From positions 1-5,230 of the forward strand of contig JANOCR010000316.1 of assembly GCA_031412355.1 (NCBI GenBank): DNA of 5,230 nt, given 5' to 3'. This stretch comes from JAENVT01 sp031412355 (GTDB lineage Bacteria; Actinomycetota; Acidimicrobiia; Acidimicrobiales; Ilumatobacteraceae). The notes below the pieces were generated by a model. It was given only the letters and a program-made list of their open reading frames with translations, searched no databases and had not been told where the DNA came from. Shown piece by piece: positions 1 to 4,644 of this stretch. The translations under genes and the position numbers were made by a program. The stretch's first letter is position 1. Every line of letters starts with the position of its first letter.

Positions 1-434
1 ACGGGCACATCGCCGAGCCGCTCGTTGACGACGCGCAGCTGCTTGTCGTATGTGGACCAGGTGGTGACGCGCACACGGTGACGGGCCACGTGGTCAAGCC
101 ACCAGCGTGAGAGTTCGGTCAGGCTGGTATCGGCGTGGAAGCCGCCGGAGAGCGGTGCGAACTTCCCTGCCTCCAACTCGGCAGCGACGTGTCGGTCGCG
201 AGACGCCTCAGCCGCGGCGCGCGTCCGGCCGGTCGGTCGTCCCGTTCTGCCGTCGGCCTTTCGCCACGGCGCGACCCAGACGTTGCGAGACTTGTCGAAG
301 AACGGGTCCGGTTGACCGCGCTGCGCGCGGTTGACCACCATGAACGACCCGGTCGACGAGTCATCGACACGCTTGCCACGAGGAGCACGGGTCACGGGGC
401 ACGACAGGACCCTCCCTTCAATGCTGTACCCCAC
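1..434 (-). CDS. Tyrosine recombinase / phage-type integrase, N-terminal part (runs off left edge)
   Basis: Reading leftwards from a GTG at 434-432, the frame stays open for 144 codons to the window edge. Residues about 25-70 look like an arm-type (AP2-like) DNA-binding domain: a GSFMVVNRAQRG stretch, then DKSRNVWVAPWRKADGRTGR, where a Trp-containing strand is followed by a basic turn. Residues 70-90 are an Ala/Arg-rich linker helix. Residues about 105-144 (LTELSRWWLDHVARHRV, then TTWSTYDKQLR) match the SAM-like core-binding domain of tyrosine integrases. The catalytic R-H-R-Y domain would lie off the window, so intactness cannot be judged. An AAGGG about 9 nt upstream supports the GTG start; GTG 395-393 and ATG 341-339 are in-frame alternatives. 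A stop sits directly upstream (437-435). The family excises and integrates mobile elements; the flanking tRNA gene fits that role. Family call is by motif only. Confidence 0.75.
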   Translation of the reverse strand, partial: MGYSIEGRVLSCPVTRAPRGKRVDDSSTGSFMVVNRAQRGQPDPFFDKSRNVWVAPWRKADGRTGRPTGRTRAAAEASRDRHVAAELEAGKFAPLSGGFHADTSLTELSRWWLDHVARHRVRVTTWSTYDKQLRVVNERLGDVP

Positions 435-456
435 TCAAGCTAGCCCTTGATGCGTG

Positions 457-483
457 ACACTGAGACTTACACTGAGACTTACA
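457..483. repeat. 12-bp direct tandem repeat (two units plus 3 bp)
   Basis: ACACTGAGACTT occurs twice head to tail (457-468 and 469-480), and the first three bases of a third unit (ACA) follow. Directly overlapping it, AGACT (475-479) and AGTCT (483-487) form a small inverted repeat. The copies are identical. Their position about 25 bp upstream of the integrase start suggests arm-type binding sites or an operator for the integrase promoter, but a chance duplication is not excluded. Confidence 0.6.
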
Positions 484-498
484 GTCTGTGAACGTCCC

Positions 499-508
499 TG
501 GACGTCCA
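499..508. repeat. 10-bp perfect palindrome TGGACGTCCA
   Basis: The sequence equals its own reverse complement. Two further copies of the ACGTCC half lie near it, within the TGAACGTCC repeats at 489-497 and 560-568. It could be a dimeric repressor operator or part of a recombinase core site; neither is demonstrated. Confidence 0.4.
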
Positions 509-578
509 CGCACCTCTCCGCACAAACTCCCAGTTCAGAGCCGCATCGGTGGTTGCACATGAACGTCCAGAGACGCTG

Positions 579-600
579 TGGCGGAGGTGGACGGGAATCG
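579..600 (-). other. Possible integration (attL-like) site at the selC 3' end
   Basis: Tyrosine integrases commonly recombine at the T-arm/3' end of tRNA genes, leaving the tRNA whole and the integrase gene nearby. Here the integrase start lies 145 bp from the tRNA 3' end and the gene points away from it. This is an inference from layout only: the matching second copy of the tRNA 3' end (attR) is not in the window. Confidence 0.3.
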
Positions 601-674
601 AACCCGCCAGACGAGGATCGCTCGTCTCGGCCGCTTTGAAGGCGGTGGAGCCCACCAGGTGCCCAGACACCTCC
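579..674 (-). tRNA. selC: Selenocysteine tRNA, anticodon UCA
   Basis: Read on the minus strand, the gene starts GGAGGTGT and ends CCACCTCC-G-CCA, with the CCA encoded. The anticodon loop is CTTCAAA (anticodon UCA, plus-strand positions 637-639). The long variable arm has a 7-bp stem AGACGAG/CTCGTCT around a 5-nt loop. The T arm is GCGGG-TTCGATT-CCCGT. A long variable arm with UCA, a D arm able to form up to six pairs and a 13-pair acceptor-plus-T stack are hallmarks of bacterial tRNA-Sec, which delivers selenocysteine to UGA codons with SelA and SelB. Oddities: the eighth acceptor pair would be U/C, the D stem contains an A/G mismatch, and only four Watson-Crick pairs close the anticodon loop (the next would be A/C). 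The helix can also be read as 7 acceptor plus 6 T-stem pairs. Suppressor or allo-tRNA status is the main alternative. Confidence 0.88.
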
Positions 675-711
675 GGGCCCGACGTTAGCGCGGGAAGTTC
701 CGGCTGACGCG

Positions 712-740
712 TTGGCATGAGGCGCGGCCGTCGATAGGTT
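712..740 (+). promoter_or_regulatory. Putative sigma-70-type promoter of the tad operon
   Basis: TTGGCA (712-717, five of six bases of the -35 consensus) is separated by 17 bp from TAGGTT (735-740), which keeps the T-A-n-n-n-T pattern of actinobacterial -10 elements. A start site near 747 would give a leader of about 47 nt before tadZ, containing the hairpin described at 753-784. Prediction by eye; the -10 is weak. Confidence 0.4.
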
Positions 741-752
741 CCGCCTCGACTT

Positions 753-784
753 CCCCCAATTGGTAGCGCTCGGTTCGTTGGGGG
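753..784 (+). promoter_or_regulatory. Leader hairpin that would mask the tadZ ribosome binding site
   Basis: CCCCCAA (753-759) is perfectly complementary to TTGGGGG (778-784), with an 18-nt loop. The downstream arm runs into the purine-rich SD region (781-789, ending GGAG four bases before the GTG). In RNA the stem would cover the G-run and hinder initiation at tadZ. CCAATTGG (756-763) inside the upstream arm offers a competing pairing, so two-state behaviour is conceivable. The complementarity is seen directly; a regulatory role is inferred. A protein-binding DNA dyad is the alternative. Confidence 0.45.
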
Positions 785-793
785 TGGAGTCAC

Positions 794-1420
794 GTGATTG
801 TTTGTTGGGCCGCCAAGGGTGGCAGCGGTGCCACGGTCGTTGCGTGTGCATTGGCATTGGCCTCGGCACGCACTGAACCGGCGATGTTGATCGATCTCGG
901 CGGCGACTGCGCGACCGCGCTGGGATTGCAGGAACCCGCCGGGCCCGGCATCGTCGACTGGTTGGCGTCGCCGACTGCCGGACCCGCCGACCTCGCCCGC
1001 TTGGCAGTGACGATCCGCGACGAGGTGCGCTTGATCCCCAGGGGCGACGCCGCACCACCCACCGACCAGTGGGCGCGCCTCGTGGCGGCTTTGCGTGGCA
1101 CGGTCAACGTGATCATCGATGCCGGTACCGGTAGCCCTCCGCCGGAGCTGCACGATGCCGCAGAGCACTCGTTGCTGGTCACCCGGCCGTGCTTCATGTC
1201 GATCCATCGCGCCCGTCACCTCACGGTGCGTCCGACGGGTGTCGTGCTGGTTGACGAACCGGGCAGGGCACTGACGTCGGGCGATGTCGAGCACGCGCTG
1301 GGCGTCCCGGTGGTCGCCGAGGTGCGACTGGACCCTGCGGTGGCGCGCGCAGTAGACGCTGGGTTGCTGATCGCCCGGTTGCCCAAGTCGTTGATCCTGT
1401 CGCTGCGGATCGCTGCGTGA
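794..1420 (+). CDS. tadZ: TadZ/CpaE-like ParA/MinD-family ATPase of the Tad pilus
   Basis: This 208-residue protein begins with a strand and a deviant Walker A loop, AAKGGSGATVVA (residues 6-17). The MinD/ParA signature lysine (K8) is kept, but the usual GK lysine is Ala13. MLIDLGGDCA (31-40, Asp34) fits the switch I / Walker A' position and VNVIIDAGTG (104-113, Asp109) the Walker B strand. TadZ/CpaE proteins place the Tad machine in the cell, working at the cytoplasmic face with TadA. It is much shorter than Caulobacter CpaE and lacks an N-terminal receiver-like domain. The GTG start at 794 has GGGGTGGAG just upstream (781-789, spacing 4). Its stop overlaps the tadA start by 4 bp (GTGA), implying coupled translation. 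The role rests on fold motifs plus position as first gene of a tad cluster. Confidence 0.8.
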   Translation: MIVCWAAKGGSGATVVACALALASARTEPAMLIDLGGDCATALGLQEPAGPGIVDWLASPTAGPADLARLAVTIRDEVRLIPRGDAAPPTDQWARLVAALRGTVNVIIDAGTGSPPPELHDAAEHSLLVTRPCFMSIHRARHLTVRPTGVVLVDEPGRALTSGDVEHALGVPVVAEVRLDPAVARAVDAGLLIARLPKSLILSLRIAA

Positions 1421-2385
1421 TCGACGTCATTGCCGAACGCAGCCCACTGGGCGGCCTCGAGCGATGGCTCGCGGATCCGGCGATCGATGAAGTGATCGTC
1501 AACGGCGGCGGCGACGTGTGGATCGAGCGTGCCGGCGCGTTGCTTCGGGTTGCAACGATGAGCACGCCTGCCGTCACGACCGCCATCGAACACATCCTGC
1601 GCCCGATCGGGCGTCGGCTCGATCGCTCGAACCCGACAGTTGACGCTCGACTGCCCGACGGATCGCGGGTGTGCGCAGTGATCGAGCCGATCGCGGTCGA
1701 CGGGCCATGCCTGACCATCCGCCGCTTCGCGTTCCGGCCACTGCCTCTGTCGGCCTTCACCACGCACGACGTGGCCGCGCTTTTGCATTCCATCGTGGCG
1801 ACGCGATGCAACCTCTTGGTCAGCGGCGCCACGTCGTCGGGCAAGACCACGCTGCTGAACGCACTCGCCGCGTTGGTGCCGGCGACCGAACGGATCATCA
1901 CCCTCGAAGACATCGCCGAGCTTCGACTGCCCCACCCACACGTGGTGCGGCTCGAGACGCGCCCGCTCACTGCAGAGGGAACGGGTGAGGTCACGCTTGC
2001 GAACCTGCTTCGCACGGCGCTGCGAATGCGACCCGACCGGATCGTGCTGGGTGAGGTGCGCGGTGCCGAGGCCGTGCAACTCGTGCAAGCGATGAACACT
2101 GGTCACGACGGCTCGATGGCCACCGTGCACGCCAACTCGGCCGTCGACGCCTTGGCCAGGGTGTGTTCGCTGGTGCTGCAAGAGGTTCCCGGTTGGCCGC
2201 TCGACGCAATCCACGACCAGGTCCGCAGGTCGATCGACGTCGTAATCCATGTCGGCAGAGCCATCGACAATCATCGGCAGGTGATCGAGGTGTGCGAGTC
2301 CGACCCTGCGGCCGACGGCGTGCGGCTGCGGCGACTGGCCGATCGGGCGATCGTGATCGCGTCACTTCAACGCGGCCGCCGATGA
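1417..2385 (+). CDS. tadA: TadA/CpaF-family secretion ATPase
   Basis: This 322-residue protein is the hexameric motor of type II/IV secretion that powers Flp pilin assembly from the cytoplasm. The N-terminal domain has LADPAIDEVIVNGGGDVWIE (residues 18-37) and a DARLPDGSRV motif (76-85). The C-terminal RecA-like domain has Walker A GATSSGKT (137-144), an Asp box IITLEDIAELRL (160-171), Walker B RIVLGEVRG (208-216) and a His box GHDGSMATVHANS (229-241). All key motifs are intact. It lacks the long N-terminal extension of Caulobacter CpaF, as many actinobacterial versions do. The GTG start overlaps the tadZ stop (GTGA, 1417-1420), and its stop overlaps the tadB start (ATGA, 2382-2385). PilT/VirB11-type ATPases are the only close alternatives; the tadB/tadC neighbours settle it. 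Confidence 0.94.
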   Translation: MIDVIAERSPLGGLERWLADPAIDEVIVNGGGDVWIERAGALLRVATMSTPAVTTAIEHILRPIGRRLDRSNPTVDARLPDGSRVCAVIEPIAVDGPCLTIRRFAFRPLPLSAFTTHDVAALLHSIVATRCNLLVSGATSSGKTTLLNALAALVPATERIITLEDIAELRLPHPHVVRLETRPLTAEGTGEVTLANLLRTALRMRPDRIVLGEVRGAEAVQLVQAMNTGHDGSMATVHANSAVDALARVCSLVLQEVPGWPLDAIHDQVRRSIDVVIHVGRAIDNHRQVIEVCESDPAADGVRLRRLADRAIVIASLQRGRR

Positions 2386-3011
2386 CAACGGCCGCGCCGA
2401 CGACGGTGATGGTCGGCCTGCTCGTCGTACTAGTCGCGATGCGTGCCGCGCGCTCGCTGCGGCCGCAGCCACGGCCTGCGCGACCCGGTGGTCGTTCGCG
2501 CCCGCAGCCCACCGACTATGCGTCGCTGCTCGATGCCATCGCCCGCCAGGTGCGCAGTGGTTCGAGCCTTACCAGCGCAGCGATCGACGAGATCGATCCC
2601 GCTTCGCCGCTCGGCGGAGTGGTCGACCGATTGGCAACAGGCGGTTCACTCGTCGAGGCGTTGGCCGGCGTGAGACCTCGCCACCCCGACCTGGCGCTGA
2701 CCGTGCAGGCGCTGTCGGCAACTGCCCACCTCGGTGGCCCAATCGCGGCCACACTCGACGAAGCCGCTGGCGTGCTGCGCGAACGTGCCGCGGCACGATC
2801 CGAGCGCCGCGCTCATGCTTCGCAGGCGCGGCTCAGCGCCCGCGTGCTGACGATCGTCCCCCTGGTTTTCGCGGCCTGGAGCGCGGTCGCCAGCCAACGC
2901 ACCCGCGACGTCTATGTCACGACCGTGGCCGGTGGGTTGTGCGCCGTGTGCGGTCTGGCCCTGAACTTCGTCGGCTGGCGTTGGATCAAGCGGATCATCG
3001 GCCCGGCATGA
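2382..3011 (+). CDS. tadB: TadB, inner-membrane platform protein (type II secretion F domain)
   Basis: The protein has 209 residues. A hydrophobic helix (about 8-21) is followed by a Pro/Arg-rich linker. Next is a T2SF helical bundle from about residue 45: YASLLDAIARQVRSGSSL (46-63), GGSLVEALAG (87-96) and LSATAHLGGPIAATLDEAAG (111-130). Two C-terminal membrane helices follow (about 155-171 and 178-198). TadB and TadC together form the membrane base that TadA engages. It is shorter than the roughly 300-residue proteobacterial TadB. The start is fixed at 2382 because this ATG shares an ATGA overlap with the tadA stop and leads straight into the first helix; an open frame further upstream lies inside tadA. 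Its own stop overlaps tadC by 4 bp. Confidence 0.85.
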   Translation: MTTAAPTTVMVGLLVVLVAMRAARSLRPQPRPARPGGRSRPQPTDYASLLDAIARQVRSGSSLTSAAIDEIDPASPLGGVVDRLATGGSLVEALAGVRPRHPDLALTVQALSATAHLGGPIAATLDEAAGVLRERAAARSERRAHASQARLSARVLTIVPLVFAAWSAVASQRTRDVYVTTVAGGLCAVCGLALNFVGWRWIKRIIGPA

Positions 3012-3688
3012 TCGTGATCATCGGCTCACCGATGGTCGTCCTCCTGGTCGCACTGCGGTTGCGGCCGAGGCTGGCCGCACGAGCCGGCACCAACGCAGCC
3101 AGCCCTGCACGTCCGTGGCAATGGATGGTGGGCACCGGTGTCGTGGCGATCGCGACGTCACCCCTCCTCGGCATCGCCGCCGCGATCGGCGGCCTTGTGT
3201 GGCACCGCTGGGCGAGTGTCCGCCGCGAGGCACACGCGCAGCGTCAGATCTCGACCCGTTTCCCCGACGCGCTCGACCTGCTGGTGTTGTCGATCCGAGC
3301 CGGGTATCTGCCGGCGCAGGCCGTCGTCGAGATCGCGCCGTACCTGCCCGGGCAACTTCGTCCATCGTTCACGGCGGTCAGCGAAGCCATGCAACGCGGC
3401 GAACGCTTTGCGGACGCGCTCCTACAGTTGCGGGCGCGGCTCGGGCCGATCGCGCAACCGCTCGTCGACTCGTTGTCGGCGGCCGACCGCTACGGCCTGC
3501 CCCTCGCCCCGGTGCTCGAACGCCTGGCCTTCGAGGCCCGTCAGCAGCGTCGACGCGATGCCGACGCCACGGCGCGCGAGCTGCCCGTGCGGCTGGCCAT
3601 GCCATTGGTGTTGTGCACACTCCCATCGTTCGTACTGCTGTCGATCGTTCCCTTGCTCCTCGGAGCCCTGTCGTCGCTGCACACGTAG
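3008..3688 (+). CDS. tadC: TadC, inner-membrane platform protein (type II secretion F domain)
   Basis: The protein has 226 residues. An N-terminal helix (about 1-17) and a hydrophobic segment (41-65) precede the T2SF bundle: TRFPDALDLLVLSIRAGYLP (83-102), AMQRGERFADALLQLRARLG (127-146) and DSLSAADRYGLPLAPVLERL (154-173). The C-terminal helix is about 196-222. FPDALDLL followed by an AGY/L-type turn is characteristic of TadC. It partners TadB in the membrane. The start at 3008 is chosen for the ATGA overlap with the tadB stop; the frame is open further upstream but that part lies within tadB. After its TAG stop a 38-nt gap precedes the pilin gene. Confidence 0.85.
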   Translation: MIVIIGSPMVVLLVALRLRPRLAARAGTNAASPARPWQWMVGTGVVAIATSPLLGIAAAIGGLVWHRWASVRREAHAQRQISTRFPDALDLLVLSIRAGYLPAQAVVEIAPYLPGQLRPSFTAVSEAMQRGERFADALLQLRARLGPIAQPLVDSLSAADRYGLPLAPVLERLAFEARQQRRRDADATARELPVRLAMPLVLCTLPSFVLLSIVPLLLGALSSLHT

Positions 3689-3726
3689 GCGACCGAAGTC
3701 CACTTCCAAAGGGATCGGAGCTCACC
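3689..3726 (+). promoter_or_regulatory. Leader of the pilin gene with strong SD and small dyad
   Basis: This is one of the few non-overlapping junctions in the operon. GGATCGGAG (3712-3720) ends six bases before the pilin ATG, a good SD. GAAGT-CC-ACTTC (3695-3706) is a near-perfect dyad that could fold only as a short hairpin (GAAG/CTTC, 4-nt loop). Independent initiation here would suit a pilin needed in excess over the machine; no clear promoter is visible. Confidence 0.45.
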
Positions 3727-3930
3727 ATGAGAACATTGCTCGCACGGCTGCACTGCTGGTCAGCAGGCGGCGAGGACCGCGGCCAGGCGACCACCGAGTA
3801 CGCCCTGGTCATGCTGGGCGCCGCAGTCATCGCCCTGCTAGTGGTCGGCTGGGCTACCAGCGGCGGAGGCGGGGGAAAGATCGGCAATCTCTTCGACCGA
3901 GTGATCGATGCGGTCACGGGCAAGCTGTGA
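3727..3930 (+). CDS. Flp-like (DUF4244-type) prepilin
   Basis: This 67-residue protein probably forms the pilus fibre. A leader of 19 residues ends ...GEDRG. The class III cleavage motif is G19/QATTEY, placing Glu at +5 and Tyr at +6 of the mature chain, the Flp signature recognised by TadV/CpaA-type peptidase. The hydrophobic assembly helix follows (about 26-44, ALVMLGAAVIALLVVGWA). The mature part, 48 residues, is the usual Flp size and ends with an unusual Gly run (46-50) and an amphipathic tail KIGNLFDRVIDAVTGKL. ATG 3727 has a well-placed GGAG. Position between tadC and tadE supports the role. It could be a minor pilin if a larger flp family exists elsewhere in the genome. Confidence 0.8.
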   Translation: MRTLLARLHCWSAGGEDRGQATTEYALVMLGAAVIALLVVGWATSGGGGGKIGNLFDRVIDAVTGKL

Positions 3931-4291
3931 TCGCGATCGCGATCGCGGTCAGGCCGCCGTCGAGTTGGCGCTGTGCCTGCCGCTGCTGTTCGTGTTCCTG
4001 CTCGGCATCGTGCAACTGGTAGTGATCGTCCGCGACCAACTCGCCGTTCAACTCGCTGCTCGCGAGGCAGCGCGCGCGGCCAGCGTGGCGGCATCGTCCG
4101 CGGCGTCTGCCGATACTGCGGCCAATCGAGCCGTCACCCTTCGACCGTTGCTCGTCTCGACCGGCATTTCGATCGACACAGTCACTGTCACTGTCAGCCA
4201 CGTGACTCGCACCGACGTGCCTTTGATCGGCGCGCTGCTGCCCGACATCACGGTCAACGCCGCGGCGACGATGGCGCTCGAACCGCCATGA
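3908..4291 (+). CDS. tadE: TadE-like pseudopilin
   Basis: The protein has 127 residues. A short leader (MRSRASCDRDRDRG) ends in a prepilin-type site G14/QAAVE, with Glu at +5. An uninterrupted membrane helix follows (about 20-41, LALCLPLLFVFLLGIVQLVV), then an Ala-rich segment (47-75) and a Thr/Val-rich extracytoplasmic domain. RGQAAVELALxLP is the classic TadE start; TadE is thought to be a minor pseudopilin in Flp biogenesis. ATG 3908 is the only ATG/GTG/TTG before the cleavage motif because an in-frame TGA sits at 3902-3904, so the gene must overlap the pilin gene by 23 bp. The Asp-Arg triplet repeat comes from three GATCGC units. The stop overlaps the next start by ATGA. Confidence 0.8.
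   Translation: MRSRASCDRDRDRGQAAVELALCLPLLFVFLLGIVQLVVIVRDQLAVQLAAREAARAASVAASSAASADTAANRAVTLRPLLVSTGISIDTVTVTVSHVTRTDVPLIGALLPDITVNAAATMALEPP
3929..3946. repeat. GATCGC hexamer x3, 16-bp palindrome at the pilin/tadE junction
   Basis: GATCGC is repeated three times (3929-3946). The segment 3929-3944 is a perfect palindrome able to fold as a 6-bp GC-rich hairpin with a GATC loop, just behind the pilin stop and inside the tadE leader codons. Hexamer slippage would add or remove an Asp-Arg pair without shifting frame. Confidence 0.6.
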
Positions 4292-4644
4292 CCGTATCCT
4301 GCGACATGATGAACCTGTCGACGAGCACGATCGTGAGCGGCGCAGATGCCGTCATCAGCCTGTCGGGTGAGATTGACATGGCGACGATCCCGTTGCTGCA
4401 CGACGCCTTGACCAAAGCCCTGTCTCACCACCCGGGTCGGCTGCTGGTGGTCGACCTCGATGGCGTCACGGTTCTCGACGACATCGGGCTCGGCGTGCTG
4501 ATGGGTGCAGCCGGCCAGGCGCGTCAGACTGGGGCCGATCTTGTCGTGATATGCAACAACATGCGCCTGCGTGAACGGCTGGATCGAACCGGGTTCAGCC
4601 GCGCGGTCGATGTGCGCGACCGTTTGAAGGGGGACCGCTCGTGA
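4288..4644 (+). CDS. STAS-domain protein, anti-sigma-factor-antagonist-like, Asp at the phosphosite
   Basis: The 118-residue single-domain protein has a STAS fold: AVISLSGEIDMATIPLLHDA (21-40) and RLLVVDLDGVTVLDDIGLGV (51-70), then LVVICNNMRLRERLDRTGF (85-103). SpoIIAA/RsbV proteins bind and sequester an anti-sigma kinase and are switched off by phosphorylation of a Ser in a DSSGLG motif. Here the aligned motif is LDDIGLG (63-69): the phosphoacceptor position is Asp65 and the second Ser is Ile66. ATG 4288 overlaps the tadE stop (ATGA); ATG 4306 and 4309 are in-frame alternatives without a clear SD. It overlaps the next gene by GTGA. The target is unknown; no anti-sigma kinase or sigma factor is in the window. 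A non-sigma STAS scaffold role is possible. Confidence 0.85.
   Translation: MTVSCDMMNLSTSTIVSGADAVISLSGEIDMATIPLLHDALTKALSHHPGRLLVVDLDGVTVLDDIGLGVLMGAAGQARQTGADLVVICNNMRLRERLDRTGFSRAVDVRDRLKGDRS

Larger units (their letters stand above)
435..578. other. Spacer between integrase and tRNA gene; candidate attachment/arm-site region
   Basis: This 144-bp stretch shows no convincing gene. It holds a 12-bp tandem duplication (457-480), a 10-bp perfect palindrome TGGACGTCCA (499-508), and a 9-bp direct repeat TGAACGTCC at 489-497 and 560-568. Repeated short sites between an integrase gene and a tRNA 3' end are what an integrase attachment region with arm-type and core-type sites looks like, but that function is an inference. 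No sigma-70-type promoter for the integrase stands out: on the minus strand a TTCACA is followed by TGTAAG-like elements only at short spacing. Confidence 0.35.

Noticed and set aside
107..443. Plus- and minus-strand open frames of 75-102 codons over the left region
   Set aside because: The minus-strand GTG-initiated frame carrying integrase motifs explains this DNA; the others are out-of-frame shadows rich in Arg/Pro.
502..519. Resemblance of the spacer to the tRNA 3' end (CGTCCAC...CCTC) as a second att copy
   Set aside because: The match is broken by insertions and lies in the opposite orientation to the tRNA, so it is too weak to call.
682..712. Promoter for selC on the minus strand (TAACGT as -10)
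   Set aside because: The spacing to the tRNA is acceptable, but no -35 better than three of six bases is found at 16-18 bp.
790..797. TCACGTGA palindrome at the tadZ start
   Set aside because: An 8-bp palindrome in high-GC DNA is expected by chance; no partner half-sites are nearby.
435..1294. Minus-strand open frames crossing the tRNA gene and antisense to tadZ
   Set aside because: They run through the tRNA-Sec gene and opposite tadZ, have low-complexity Arg/Ser composition, and match no family.
1216..2274. Long minus-strand open frame (352 codons) antisense to tadA and tadZ
   Set aside because: It lies opposite tadA, whose Walker, Asp and His boxes are intact. The antisense protein is Arg/His-rich without recognisable motifs, typical of shadow frames in GC-rich DNA.
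3929..3946. GCGATCGC as a cyanobacterial HIP1-like or CRISPR-type repeat
   Set aside because: There are only overlapping copies from one hexamer run, with no spacers, and the neighbouring genes are actinobacterial in type.
3115..4094. Long overlapping frames antisense to or out of phase with tadC, pilin and tadE
   Set aside because: The real frames are defined by T2SF, Flp and TadE motifs; the remainder have no family features. Only the last 67 codons of one plus-strand frame are the real pilin.
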